Assembly: GCF_039534915.1 (NCBI RefSeq)
Contig: NZ_BAAAWE010000001.1
Coordinates: 7,068,001-7,132,000 of the forward strand
Origin: Streptomyces roseofulvus
GTDB taxonomy: Bacteria > Actinomycetota > Actinomycetes > Streptomycetales > Streptomycetaceae
Direction: 5' to 3'
Length of the DNA: 64,000 bases
Part shown: positions 7,426-16,313 of the stretch, in pieces
Layout of the letters: every line of letters begins with the position of its first letter
Numbering within the stretch: position 1 is the stretch's first letter
Notes under the pieces: generated by a model
The model's input: the letters and a program-made list of their open reading frames with translations, nothing else
Database searches by the model: none
Told to the model about the DNA's origin: nothing
Program-made: the position numbers and the translations under genes

Positions 7426-9528
7426 ATGAGCGTGGGCAGCGGGGGAGCGGACACGGCCGGCCGGCCGGACACGGCACCGGCGGCGGAGGGCGCGGCGGCG
7501 ACGCCGATCCTCAGCGCGTTCGGAGCCGCCTTCCGCATGGGCGGCTTCGACTGGGACCTCGTCACCGGCACCATGGAGATGGACGAGGCCGCCCTCGACG
7601 TCTTCGACTTCGACCCCGCCGAGTACGACGGGCGCCCCGAGACCCTCGGCAGCCGCGTGCTGCCCGACGAGGGCCGCCAGCTCGACACCCTCGTCGCCCA
7701 GGCCCTCAAGGACGGCAGCGAGCAGTACGGGGCGTACTTCCGCATCCGCCGCCGCGACGGCTCCCACCAGTGGACCCACACCCAGGGCATCGTCTACCGG
7801 GACCCGACCGGCCGCCCCGTCCGGATCGTCGGCGTCCTGCGGGACGCCACCCACGAACTGACCGAGTCCGCCGCCCGCCTCGGCCTCGACGAGGGCCGCC
7901 GGCAGCGCGCCGGGGTCGTCGAGGGCACCACCGCCGCCCTCGCCTACGCCCGCACCGTCCAGGACGTCATCGACCTCCTCAACGACTCGCACGCACTGGA
8001 GCACTTCGGCGCGGCCAGCCTCGTCATGGGCCTGTTGGAGGCCGGCCGCATCCACCTCGTCGCCGAGGGGCCCGACGGCGCCTTCGTCCCCGGCACCCGG
8101 TTCACCCGCGTGGACGAGCCGTACCCGATGAGCGAGGTCATCCGCACCCTGCGGCCCCGCTTCATCGACACCGCCGAGGACTTCGCCGCCTCCTTCCCCG
8201 TCCTCTGGCCGCACATCAGCGGCCTCGGCATCACCGCCGCCGCCTACCTCCCGCTCATCGCCCAGGCCCGGCCCATCGGCGCCCTCGGCCTGCTCTACAG
8301 CGACAAGCGCGGCTTCAGCGAGGACGAGCGGACCCTGCTCGTCGCCCTCGGCAGCAGCATCGCCCAGAGCCTCCAGCGCGCCATGCTCTACGAACAGGAG
8401 CACGACCTCGCAGAAGGGCTCCAGCAGGCGATGCTGCCCCGCCGGATCACCGAGGTGCCCGGCGCCCAGATAGCCGTCCGCTACCGCTCCGCCCGCCTCG
8501 GCCGGGACGTCGGCGGCGACTGGTACGACGTCATCCCGCTCCCCGGCGGCAGGGTCGGCGCCGTCATCGGCGACGTGCAGGGCCACGACACCCACGCCGC
8601 CGCCGTCATGGGCCAGCTGCGGATCGTGCTCCGCGCCTACGCCGCCGAGGGCCACACCCCCGCCACCGTCATGGCCCGCGCCTCCGTCTTCCTCCACGAA
8701 CTCGACACCGAGCGCTTCGCCACCTGCACCTACGCCGAGGCCGACCCCGGCACCGGCGTCGTCCAGGTGGTCCGCGCCGGACACGTCGACCCGCTGGTCC
8801 GCGAGGCCGACGGCACCTGCCGCCGGGTCCCCGTCGAGGGCGGCCTCCCGCTCGGGCTCTCCGCCGAGTTCGGCCGCCTCGACTACCCCGTCACCACCGT
8901 CGAACTCGACCCCGGCCAGACCCTCATGCTCTTCACCGACGGTCTCGTCGAGAAGCCCGGCGCCGACCTCGACGAGGGCCTCGAATGGCTCTCCTCCCTC
9001 GTCCGGCACGGCCCCGCCGACCTGCAGGAACTCGCCGACCACCTGTGCGACGTCGTCGCCGACCGGGGCGGCGAGGACGACGTCGCCATCCTGCTGCTGC
9101 GCCGCCTCGGCGCGTACACCCCGGCCGGCGGGCGCTTCCGCCAGCACGTCGCCCAGAGCGACCCCGAGGCGCTGAGCGCCGCCCGCCACATGGTCCGGGC
9201 CGCCGTCCGCGCCTGGGGCGCCGGCTCCCGCGCCGACGAGATCGAGCTCGTCGCCGACGAACTCATGACCAACGCGCTCATGCACACCGACGGCGGCGCC
9301 ATCGTCACCCTGCGGATGCTGCCCGGCGCCGAACGGCGGCTCCGCGTCGAGGTCGAGGACCGCTCCAGCGCCCTGCCCCGCCGCCGTGAGGCGGGCGAGG
9401 CCGGCGTCTCCGGCCGCGGCCTGCTCCTCGTCGACCAGCTCTCCGACAGCTGGGGCGTCGAGTCCCGCGGCGGCGGCAAGTGCGTCTGGTGCGAGTTCGC
9501 CGTCCCGGACCAGGACCCCGGGGACTGA
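7426..9528 (+). CDS. PAS-GAF-SpoIIE phosphatase with RsbW-like ATPase domain
   Basis: A 700-aa cytoplasmic signalling protein. Domains in order: PAS fold (about residues 35-145, ending FRIRRRDGSHQWTHTQGI and the PAC strand), GAF (about 160-320), PP2C/SpoIIE serine phosphatase (about 340-560; GRDVGGDWYDVIPL and GDVQGHD supply the metal Asp residues) and a C-terminal HATPase_c (about 575-690; N-box ELVADELMTNALMHT). It probably dephosphorylates an anti-anti-sigma protein and may also phosphorylate or bind one, as in other Streptomyces partner-switching proteins. TAGCGT at 7413-7418 lies 7 bp before the ATG, so the mRNA may be nearly leaderless. No sigma or anti-sigma partner is adjacent. Confidence 0.88.
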   Translation: MSVGSGGADTAGRPDTAPAAEGAAATPILSAFGAAFRMGGFDWDLVTGTMEMDEAALDVFDFDPAEYDGRPETLGSRVLPDEGRQLDTLVAQALKDGSEQYGAYFRIRRRDGSHQWTHTQGIVYRDPTGRPVRIVGVLRDATHELTESAARLGLDEGRRQRAGVVEGTTAALAYARTVQDVIDLLNDSHALEHFGAASLVMGLLEAGRIHLVAEGPDGAFVPGTRFTRVDEPYPMSEVIRTLRPRFIDTAEDFAASFPVLWPHISGLGITAAAYLPLIAQARPIGALGLLYSDKRGFSEDERTLLVALGSSIAQSLQRAMLYEQEHDLAEGLQQAMLPRRITEVPGAQIAVRYRSARLGRDVGGDWYDVIPLPGGRVGAVIGDVQGHDTHAAAVMGQLRIVLRAYAAEGHTPATVMARASVFLHELDTERFATCTYAEADPGTGVVQVVRAGHVDPLVREADGTCRRVPVEGGLPLGLSAEFGRLDYPVTTVELDPGQTLMLFTDGLVEKPGADLDEGLEWLSSLVRHGPADLQELADHLCDVVADRGGEDDVAILLLRRLGAYTPAGGRFRQHVAQSDPEALSAARHMVRAAVRAWGAGSRADEIELVADELMTNALMHTDGGAIVTLRMLPGAERRLRVEVEDRSSALPRRREAGEAGVSGRGLLLVDQLSDSWGVESRGGGKCVWCEFAVPDQDPGD

Positions 9529-9613
9529 ACCCGCACCCCTGCCCCGCGCCGTCGCCCCGCGTCCCGGGAGCGATCGGCGCGCGGCCGGCGGTGCCGTGCG
9601 GCAGGGTGGTGCC

Positions 9614-10486
9614 ATGCCCGAACTGCCCGAGGTCGAAGCCCTCCGCGCGTTCCTCGGCGAGCACCTCGTCGGCAAGGAGTTCGCCCGCGTGCTGCCCGTC
9701 GCGATCAGCGTCCTCAAGACGTACGACCCGCCGCTCGGCGTCCTCGACGGCGCCGAGGTCACCGGCGTCGCCCGGCACGGCAAGTGGCTCGACATCACCG
9801 CCGCCACCCCCGCCGGACCCCTGCACCTCGTCGTCCACCTGGCCCGGGCCGGCTGGCTCCGCTGGCAGGACCCGCTGCCCTCGGGACCGCCCCGCCCCGG
9901 CAAGGGCCCGCTCGCCCTGCGCGCCGCCCTCACCGGCGGCGACGGCTTCGACCTCACCGAGGCCGGCACCACCAAACGCCTCGCCGTCCACCTCGTCCAC
10001 GACCCCCAGGAGGTCCCGGGCATCGCCCGCCTCGGCCCCGACCCGCTCGCCGAGGACTTCGGCCCCCGTGACTTCGCCGCCCTCCTCGCCGGCGAACGCC
10101 GCCAGATCAAGGGCGCCCTCCGCGACCAGAGCCTGATAGCGGGCATCGGCAACGCCTACAGCGACGAGATCCTGCACGCCGCCCGGATGTCCCCCTTCAA
10201 ACCCACCGCCACCCTCACCCCCGACGAGACCGTTGCCCTCTACGAGGCCCTCCGCACCACCCTCCAGGACGCCGTCGCCCGCTCCCACGGCCTCGCCGCC
10301 GGCAAGCTCAAGGCCGAGAAGAAGACCGGCCTGCGCGTCCACGGCCGCACCGGCGAACCCTGTCCCGTCTGCGGCGACACGATCCGCGAGGTCAGCTTCT
10401 CCGACTCCTCCCTCCAGTACTGCCCCACCTGCCAGACCGGCGGGAAGATCCTCGCCGACCGCCGCCTGTCCCGGCTGCTCAAATAG
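9614..10486 (+). CDS. Fpg/Nei-family DNA glycosylase
   Basis: A 290-aa base-excision repair enzyme that removes oxidised bases by glycosylase/AP-lyase action. The N-terminus is MPELPEVEAL, with Pro2 as the Schiff-base nucleophile and Glu3 as general acid. The helix-two-turn-helix segment contains IKGALRDQSLIAGIGNAYSD, and the C-terminal zinc finger is CPVC with CPTC (CPVCGDTIREVSF, YCPTCQTGGK), complete. The length is normal for the family. Whether it prefers purines (Fpg) or pyrimidines (Nei) is not clear from the sequence. It is followed 43 bp later by the LytTR regulator gene, which appears to have its own promoter. Confidence 0.9.
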   Translation: MPELPEVEALRAFLGEHLVGKEFARVLPVAISVLKTYDPPLGVLDGAEVTGVARHGKWLDITAATPAGPLHLVVHLARAGWLRWQDPLPSGPPRPGKGPLALRAALTGGDGFDLTEAGTTKRLAVHLVHDPQEVPGIARLGPDPLAEDFGPRDFAALLAGERRQIKGALRDQSLIAGIGNAYSDEILHAARMSPFKPTATLTPDETVALYEALRTTLQDAVARSHGLAAGKLKAEKKTGLRVHGRTGEPCPVCGDTIREVSFSDSSLQYCPTCQTGGKILADRRLSRLLK

Positions 10487-10529
10487 GCACGCCGGGACCG
10501 GCCGCCGCCCCTGAAGTAGGCTCCCGCGC

Positions 10530-11285
10530 ATGCTGCGCGTACTGGCCGTCGACGACGAGGAACCCGCCCTCGGGGAGCTGCTCTACCTGCTGCGCGCCGA
10601 CCCCCGGGTCCGCACCGCCGAGGGAGCCGGCGACGCGACCGCCGCGCTGCGCCGGATCGGGCGCGCGCTCGACTCCGGGCCGGACGGCGAGGAGACCATC
10701 GACGTCGTCTTCCTCGACATCCACATGCCCGGCCTCACCGGCCTCGACGTGGCCCGCCTCCTCGCCGGCTTCGCCCGCCCCCCGCTCGTCGTCTTCGTCA
10801 CCGCGCACGAGGGCTTCGCGCTCACCGCCTTCGACCTCAAGGCCGTCGACTACGTCCTCAAGCCGGTCCGCCGCGAACGGCTCGCCGAGGCGGTCCGCCG
10901 CGTCCACGAACTCGTCCACGCCACCACCCCGCCGCCGCCGGCCGCCGCCGCCCCCGAGCAGATCCCCGTCGAACTCGGCGGCGTCACCCGCTTCGTCGCC
11001 GTCGACGACATCGCCTACGTCGAGGCCCACGGCGACTACGCCCGGCTCCACACCGACCAGGGCAGCCACCTCGTCCGCATCCCGCTCTCCACCCTGGAGG
11101 AGCGCTGGGCCGACCGCGGCTTCGTCCGCATCCACCGCAGCCACCTGGTCGCCCTCGACCGTGTCGAGGAGCTCCGCCTCGACGGCGGAGCCACCTCCGT
11201 CCGGGTCGGCGCCACCGACCTCGCCGTCAGCCGCCGGCAAGCCCGCCACCTCCGTGACCTGCTGATGCGCCGCGCCGGCGGCTGA
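10530..11285 (+). CDS. LytTR-family response regulator
   Basis: A 251-aa two-component regulator. The N-terminal receiver has the acidic pair (VDDEEP), phospho-acceptor Asp63 (DVVFLDIHMPGLTG), the Thr/Ala switch (VFVTAHEGF) and the Lys (VDYVLKPVRR). A Pro/Ala linker leads to the C-terminal LytTR DNA-binding domain (DDIAYVEAHGDYARLHT; FVRIHRSHLVALDRVEEL). TAGGCT at 10517-10522 is only 8 bp before the ATG, so the transcript is probably leaderless. The kinase gene lies three genes downstream (13496) with a transporter between, which suggests the pair controls and senses the transporter substrate. Confidence 0.9.
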   Translation: MLRVLAVDDEEPALGELLYLLRADPRVRTAEGAGDATAALRRIGRALDSGPDGEETIDVVFLDIHMPGLTGLDVARLLAGFARPPLVVFVTAHEGFALTAFDLKAVDYVLKPVRRERLAEAVRRVHELVHATTPPPPAAAAPEQIPVELGGVTRFVAVDDIAYVEAHGDYARLHTDQGSHLVRIPLSTLEERWADRGFVRIHRSHLVALDRVEELRLDGGATSVRVGATDLAVSRRQARHLRDLLMRRAGG

Positions 11286-11360
11286 CCGCACCCCCTACCG
11301 GCGCGCGGTCCCTTCTGCCTACACTCCACGGGCCCACCCGCCCGTCAGAGAGCGACGCCG

Positions 11361-11744
11361 ATGCCGGAGCACCCCGAGCCGCGCCGGCCCCGGCGCGAGA
11401 CCGTCACCCACGCCACCGCCCTCGGCGACCGGCCCGGCCGCGGGCTGCGGACCCGGCCGCTGCACCCGCCGGCCCGCTCCGAGATCGACGAGCAGACCAC
11501 CCTCGGCCACACCTACGTCCGCTCCCTGATGCGCAGCCAGCTCCGCGCCGCCCTCACCGCGCTCGGCGCCCTCGCCCTGCTCGTCGGCACCCTGCCGCTG
11601 CTGCTCGCCCTGCCCGCCCCCGAGGCGCTGGTGTGGGCCGCGCTCGGCGTCGGCGTGTACCCCGTCGTCTGGGCCGTCGCCCACTGGTACGTCCGCCGGG
11701 CCGAGCGCAACGAGCGCGACTTCACCGGCCTCGTCGAGCGCTGA
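11361..11744 (+). CDS. DUF485-like small membrane protein
   Basis: A 127-aa protein with a polar, Arg/Pro-rich N-terminal half and two hydrophobic helices (ALTALGALALLVGTLPLLLA; LVWAALGVGVYPVVWAVAHW) followed by a charged end RRAERNERDF. This two-helix form, placed 21 bp before an acetate/pyruvate-type symporter gene, matches the DUF485 subunits that accompany ActP-like transporters. It probably sits in the inner membrane with the symporter. A TACACT hexamer at 11319-11324 could be a -10 box. Confidence 0.8.
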   Translation: MPEHPEPRRPRRETVTHATALGDRPGRGLRTRPLHPPARSEIDEQTTLGHTYVRSLMRSQLRAALTALGALALLVGTLPLLLALPAPEALVWAALGVGVYPVVWAVAHWYVRRAERNERDFTGLVER

Positions 11745-11765
11745 GGAACCGGTGGACCGCCCCGC

Positions 11766-13499
11766 ATGAACCAGACCCACGCGGTCGTCGCCGTCACCGC
11801 CGTCGTCCTCGCCACCGTGCTCATCGGCGCCCTCGGCCTGCGCGTCTCCCGCACCACCTCGGACTTCTACGTCGCCTCCCGGACCGCCGGGCCGCGCCTC
11901 AACGCCGCCGCCATCAGCGGCGAGTACCTCTCCGCCGCCTCCTTCCTCGGCATCGCCGGACTCGTCCTCGTGCAGGGCCCGGCCATGCTCTGGTACCCGG
12001 TCGGCTACACCGCCGGCTACCTGGTGCTGCTCGTCCTCGTCGCCGCCCCGCTGCGCCGCTCCGGCGCGTACACCCTCTCCGACTTCGCCGAGGCGCGCCT
12101 GGAGTCCCGGCGGGTCCGCCGGGTCGCCAGCCTCTTCGTCGTCGGCATCGGCTGGCTCTACCTGCTGCCGCAGCTCCAGGGCGCCGGACTCACCCTGGAG
12201 ATCCTCACCGGCGCCCCCGACTGGGTCGGCGGCCTGCTCGTCGCCGTGGTCGTCACCGGCACGGTCGCCGCGGGCGGCATGCGCAGTATCACCTTCGTCC
12301 AGGCGTTCCAGTACTGGCTCAAACTCACGGCGCTGCTCGTCCCCGCCTTCTTCCTGGTCGCCGCCTGGTACGGGGACGGGGCGCCCCGGGCCCGCTTCGA
12401 CGCCCCCGCCGTGCTCCGGGAGCACACCGTCGTCCGGGTCGCCGACACCGTACGCGTCGGGCTGGACGCCCCGCTGACCCTCACCGTCACCGGCACCGTC
12501 GACTCCGTCCGGTACGAGGAGCGGCGGGTCACCCTCCCGCCGGGCACCCACCGGGTCGACGGCGGCACCGTCCTCGCCCTCCCGCCCGGCACGCCGGTCC
12601 CCGAGCGGCGCGCGAACGGCGCCGATCCCCTCGGCTGGTCCCAGCCGCTGGCCGGCGGCCGCGACGGCCACCAGCTGTACGCCACGTACGGACTGATCCT
12701 CGCCACCTTCCTCGGCACCATGGGCCTCCCGCACGTCGCCGTCCGCTTCTACACCAGCCCCCACGGGCGGGCCGCCCGCCGCACCACCCTCGTCGTCCTC
12801 GGGCTGATCAGCGTCTTCTACCTGCTGCCCGCGGTGTACGGGGCGCTCGGCCGGATCTACGCCCCCGAGCTGGCCCTCACCGGGTCCGCCGACGCCGCCG
12901 TCCTCGTCCTGCCCGACCGGATCGTCGGCGGCGCGCTGGGCGACCTCCTCGGCGCCTTCCTCGCCGGCGGCGCCTTCGCCGCCTTCCTCTCCACCGCCTC
13001 GGGACTCACCATGTCCGTCGCCGGCGTCCTCGCCCAGGACGTGCTGCCCTCGCGCGCGGTCCGGCACTTCCGGCTCGCGACGCTGCTCGCCACCGCCGTC
13101 CCGCTCGCCGTCGGCGTCGCCGCCTCCAAGGTGCCGGTCGCCGACGCCGTCGGCCTCGCCTTCGCCGTCTCCGCCTCCTCCTTCTGCCCGCTCCTCGTCC
13201 TCGGCATCTGGTGGCGGCGGCTCACCCCGCCCGGCGCCGCCGCCGGACTCCTCCTCGGCGGCGGCTCCGCGCTCGCCGCCGTGATGGCCACCCGGGCCGG
13301 ACTCGCCCCGGCGGGCTGGCCGCACACCCTGATGGCCTGGCCCGCCGTCTGGTCCGTCCCCCTCGGCTTCCTCACCATGATCCTGGTCTCGCTCGTCACC
13401 CCGCGCAGCGTCCCGCCCGGCACCGCGGCGACCCTCGCCCGGCTCCACCTGCCCGAGGAGTTCACCGCCCCCGTGCCCGCCCAGGAGGCCCGCCGGTGA
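11766..13499 (+). CDS. Sodium:solute symporter (ActP/monocarboxylate type)
   Basis: A 577-aa polytopic membrane protein of the SSS family with about 13 helices. Family segments include ISGEYLSAASFLGIAGLVLV, GGMRSITFVQAFQYWLK and SFCPLLVLGIWWRRLTPPGA. Relatives carry acetate, pyruvate or other short monocarboxylates with a cation. An extracytoplasmic insert of about 90 residues (about 205-295, rich in beta strands and charged residues) separates two helices and is longer than in E. coli ActP. The gene overlaps the kinase gene by GTGA. The substrate is inferred from family and context only. Confidence 0.87.
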   Translation: MNQTHAVVAVTAVVLATVLIGALGLRVSRTTSDFYVASRTAGPRLNAAAISGEYLSAASFLGIAGLVLVQGPAMLWYPVGYTAGYLVLLVLVAAPLRRSGAYTLSDFAEARLESRRVRRVASLFVVGIGWLYLLPQLQGAGLTLEILTGAPDWVGGLLVAVVVTGTVAAGGMRSITFVQAFQYWLKLTALLVPAFFLVAAWYGDGAPRARFDAPAVLREHTVVRVADTVRVGLDAPLTLTVTGTVDSVRYEERRVTLPPGTHRVDGGTVLALPPGTPVPERRANGADPLGWSQPLAGGRDGHQLYATYGLILATFLGTMGLPHVAVRFYTSPHGRAARRTTLVVLGLISVFYLLPAVYGALGRIYAPELALTGSADAAVLVLPDRIVGGALGDLLGAFLAGGAFAAFLSTASGLTMSVAGVLAQDVLPSRAVRHFRLATLLATAVPLAVGVAASKVPVADAVGLAFAVSASSFCPLLVLGIWWRRLTPPGAAAGLLLGGGSALAAVMATRAGLAPAGWPHTLMAWPAVWSVPLGFLTMILVSLVTPRSVPPGTAATLARLHLPEEFTAPVPAQEARR

Positions 13500-14707
13500 G
13501 CGGCATCGCCCTGGCCGCCGCGAGCGCCGCCGGAGCCGTGCTGCTCGCCGCCGGCGTCGTCCTCGGCCGGCTCACCGCCCGCCGGGGCGCCCGCTCCGCC
13601 GACCTCGACCTCGGCACCCCCGTCGAGCGCGCCACCTTCCACACCCTGCACACCGCCTCGCTCGCCGCCCCGCCGCTGCGCGCCGGGCTGACCGAGGAGA
13701 CCGCCCGCAAGGCGGCCCGTCCGCTGCGCTCGCTGCTCGGCACCGAGGCGCTCTGCCTCACCGACGGCTCGGCCGTCCTCGCCTGGGACGGCCCCGGCGA
13801 GGCCCACCACCACGCGGACGTGCCGGAGCTGGCCGCCGCGACCCTGGAGACCGGCCGGAGCCGCTCGGTGCCCACGGACTGCGCCGACCCCGGGTGCGCG
13901 CTGCGCTGGGCGGTGACCGCCCCGCTCACCGGGGAGGAGGGGGTCCTCGGCGCGCTGGTCGCCTACGGGCCGCGCGAGTCGGCGGTGCTCGTCCGGGCCG
14001 CCACCGAGGTGGCCCGGTGGATCTCGGTCCAGCTGGAGCTGGCCGAGCTGGACCGCTCCCGGACCCGGATGGTGGAGGCGGAGATCCGCGCGCTGCGGGC
14101 CCAGATCTCCCCGCACTTCATCTTCAACTCCCTGGCCGCGATCGCCTCGTTCGTCCGCACCGACCCCGAGCGGGCCCGCGATCTCCTCCTGGAGTTCGCC
14201 GACTTCACCCGCTACTCCTTCCGCCGGCACGGCGACTTCGCCACCCTGGCCGACGAACTGCGCGCGATCGAGCAGTACTTGGCGCTGGCCGGCGCCCGCT
14301 TCGGCGACCGGCTCAAGGTGACGCTCCAGATCGCGCCGGAGGTGCTGCCGGTCGCGCTGCCCTTCCTCTGCCTCCAGCCCCTGGTGGAGAACGCCGTCAA
14401 GCACGGCCTCCAGGACCGGGAGCGGGGCTGCCGGGTCACCATCGCCGCGCGGGACGCCGGATCGGAGGCGGTGGTGACCGTCGAGGACGACGGCGTCGGC
14501 ATGGACCCGGAGCGGCTGCGGGCGGTGCTGCGCGGCGAGCACCCGGGCGGCTCCGGCATCGGCCTGTCCAACGTGGACGAGCGGCTGCGTCAGGTGTACG
14601 GGGCCGAGCACGGCCTGGTCATCGAGACCGGTGTCGGCGCCGGCATGAAGGTCACCGCGCGCTTCCCCAAGTACCGTCCGGGGGTGCATCCGTCGCCGAC
14701 GCGGTGA
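13496..14707 (+). CDS. LytS-family sensor histidine kinase
   Basis: A 403-aa kinase with one N-terminal membrane helix, a GAF-like region (about residues 50-180) with two Cys in DCADPGCALRW, and a His_kinase domain whose phospho-site is His207 (ISPHFIFNSLAAIASF). The ATPase part has PLVENAVKHGLQD (N box) and DDGVGM / GGSGIGLSNVDERL (G boxes). The GTG start overlaps the stop of the symporter gene, so the two are co-translated. It pairs with the LytTR regulator at 10530. E. coli BtsSR and YpdAB, also LytS/LytTR pairs, respond to pyruvate and control transporters; a similar job here is inference. The gene ends 4 bp from a convergent gene. Confidence 0.88.
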   Translation: MSGIALAAASAAGAVLLAAGVVLGRLTARRGARSADLDLGTPVERATFHTLHTASLAAPPLRAGLTEETARKAARPLRSLLGTEALCLTDGSAVLAWDGPGEAHHHADVPELAAATLETGRSRSVPTDCADPGCALRWAVTAPLTGEEGVLGALVAYGPRESAVLVRAATEVARWISVQLELAELDRSRTRMVEAEIRALRAQISPHFIFNSLAAIASFVRTDPERARDLLLEFADFTRYSFRRHGDFATLADELRAIEQYLALAGARFGDRLKVTLQIAPEVLPVALPFLCLQPLVENAVKHGLQDRERGCRVTIAARDAGSEAVVTVEDDGVGMDPERLRAVLRGEHPGGSGIGLSNVDERLRQVYGAEHGLVIETGVGAGMKVTARFPKYRPGVHPSPTR

Positions 14708-14711
14708 CCGG

Positions 14712-15194
14712 TCAGGAGAGCCACACGGCGAGGTGGGCGAGTGGCAGGCCCAGGCGCCAGGCGGGCAGCCAGGCGCGGGCCGTCTCGTCGACCAGCGGCC
14801 CCGGCCCCGTCCCCGGCAGGCCGTCCAGGTCGGCGGCGTGCAACCAGGTCTCCCGCAGGGTCCGCCAGGTGTCCCGGGCGAGGGCCAGATCGGCCCCGTC
14901 CGGGTCCTCCGCCTCGGCGGCGGCGAGCCGTTCCTCCACCCAGTCCGGCCAGCCCGCCTCGTGCGCGGTGAGGTACAGCCACTCGTCGGCCGCGGGCTCC
15001 CCGGAGAGGTGGACCGTGAGGGCCAGGGCCCGCAGGGAGGCGCGGTGCTCCAGGGAGCCGGGGTCGGTCAGGCCGGCCGCGGTCAGATACTGGTCGGCCA
15101 GGTACTCGGCGCACAGCCAGGCCATCGGTACGGCCAGACCGCCGCCGCTCCTGCGGCCGGCGCCGTTCGTGCTCTCGGGCGGCAACGCTCCCAC
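14712..15194 (-). CDS. Hypothetical protein
   Basis: A 160-aa soluble, acidic, Leu/Ala-rich and mostly helical protein that I do not recognise. Segments seen: AWLCAEYLADQYLTAAGLTD, AHEAGWPDWVEERLAAAEAE and DTWRTLRETWLHAADLDG. There are no membrane segments or Cys-based motifs. The start is uncertain: the GTG at 15194 has GGGAGA very close to it, while an ATG at 15125 would give a 137-aa protein beginning at MAWLCAEY. It is convergent with the kinase gene, with 4 bp between stop codons and no room for a separate terminator. Confidence 0.55.
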   Translation of the reverse strand: MGALPPESTNGAGRRSGGGLAVPMAWLCAEYLADQYLTAAGLTDPGSLEHRASLRALALTVHLSGEPAADEWLYLTAHEAGWPDWVEERLAAAEAEDPDGADLALARDTWRTLRETWLHAADLDGLPGTGPGPLVDETARAWLPAWRLGLPLAHLAVWLS

Positions 15195-15279
15195 CTTCTC
15201 CCGGACGTCGGGGACCCGCGGTTCTCGGGACCCGGAGCAGAGCCTCCTCCGCTCGGGGCGTCCGCGTGGACCGCTTTGC

Positions 15280-15783
15280 TCAACTCGCCGGTGTGGTTTC
15301 GGATACGTTCCCCGGCCGGATCGGTGCCGACGGGTCTGCGGGGGCGCATGGTACGGAAGGGGCGGCGGGGCTTCGCCGGCGGACGAGCGAGGAGAGCGCG
15401 GTGACGCCGACGACGAGCGCGAGCGAGCGCACGGGCAGGATCGCGCCGAAGGAGTCGTCCAGGCCGTCGATCCCGTTCCAGACGGCGACGATCCACCCCA
15501 CGCTCCCCACCAGCACCATCGCCCCCGGCTGCCGCTCCCCGCCCAGCCGCATCCCGGTCCAGAGCACGAGCGGCATGACCAGCGCGGTGTTGAGCAGCGC
15601 GGTGGTGAAGACCTGGGCCTCGCCGTACCCGGTCGGTGCCCCCAGGGCGGCCGACGCCTGCCCGACGAGGGCGAAGCGCAGGGTGTCGGAGAGCACGAGG
15701 TGCGAGGCGCCGACGGCGATGCAGGTGACGACGACGGCCTTGAACAGGCGGGGGAGGGGCGGGGTGTGAGGTCGTGAGGCCAT
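15280..15783 (-). CDS. Small four-helix membrane protein of unknown function
   Basis: A 167-aa protein with about four hydrophobic helices (AVVVTCIAVGASHLVLS; VFTTALLNTALVMPLVLW; AMVLVGSVGWIVAVWNGID; SLALVVGVTALSSLV) and a polar Pro/Ser C-terminal tail. No family is recognised. I chose the ATG at 15783 (MASRPHT); an in-frame ATG at 15801 exists but would place the start inside the near-palindrome described at 15793-15809. That palindrome suggests a local repressor. Confidence 0.6.
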   Translation of the reverse strand: MASRPHTPPLPRLFKAVVVTCIAVGASHLVLSDTLRFALVGQASAALGAPTGYGEAQVFTTALLNTALVMPLVLWTGMRLGGERQPGAMVLVGSVGWIVAVWNGIDGLDDSFGAILPVRSLALVVGVTALSSLVRRRSPAAPSVPCAPADPSAPIRPGNVSETTPAS

Positions 15784-15792
15784 GGGTGCGAC

Positions 15793-15809
15793 TATACGCA
15801 CGGTGTATA
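15793..15809. promoter_or_regulatory. Near-palindrome before the small membrane protein gene
   Basis: TATAC and GTATA arms around GCACGGT. It lies 10 bp before the ATG at 15783, in one of the few A/T-rich spots here, so it may overlap the -10 region or an operator. Confidence 0.35.
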
Positions 15810-15877
15810 CATGGAGTGCATAGACCCCCGCTCCCCACCCCGCGACAGGGGGCCGCGCGGAGGGGTGCCGGGGGCGG

Positions 15878-16309
15878 CTAGCCGAGCAGGGCGTAGACGG
15901 CGGTCGCGTGGGCGGCCGGATCGGCGGAGCCGTCGGCGGTCATGGTGATGTCGGCGAAGGCCATCCGCTTGCCGAGCTTGGTGAGACGGGCGCGGATCAG
16001 GACGTCGGCGCCGAGGACCGCCCGCTGGAAGCTGGTGGACTGCTGCACGGTCGTCATCGGGACGAAGCCGCCGCGGGCCGCCGAGACCGCGATGACGGTG
16101 GCCGTGTCGGCCGCGGCCATCAGGGCCTGGCCGGAGATGCCGCCGCCCTCGCGCGCCAGCCGGTCGGACCAGGGGAGGCGGAGGACGGCCTCGTGGCCGT
16201 CGACGGAGTCGACCGTGAGCCCGAGGTCCAGGACCCACGGGGCGAAGTTGTCGGCGAGGATCTTCTCGGCGGCGGCGGGCGTCAGCGCCACGGTGTCAGG
16301 GAGCGTCAC
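15878..16309 (-). CDS. PaaI-like hotdog thioesterase
   Basis: A 143-aa hotdog-fold acyl-CoA thioesterase. The core signature is the helix GGGISGQALMAAADTATVIAV with the Asp in position for catalysis, followed by the strands VQQSTSFQRAVLGADVLIRARLTKLGKR. It probably hydrolyses an acyl-CoA in the cytoplasm; the acyl chain is unknown. The chosen GTG start is 4 bp after the stop codon of the ECF sigma gene, so the two are probably co-transcribed. An alternative start at 16345 would overlap the sigma gene. Confidence 0.8.
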   Translation of the reverse strand: MTLPDTVALTPAAAEKILADNFAPWVLDLGLTVDSVDGHEAVLRLPWSDRLAREGGGISGQALMAAADTATVIAVSAARGGFVPMTTVQQSTSFQRAVLGADVLIRARLTKLGKRMAFADITMTADGSADPAAHATAVYALLG

Positions 16310-16313
16310 GGCG

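Noticed and set aside
11319..13448. 709-codon minus-strand frame
   Set aside because: Antisense to the symporter gene; Gly/Glu-rich with no recognisable domain.
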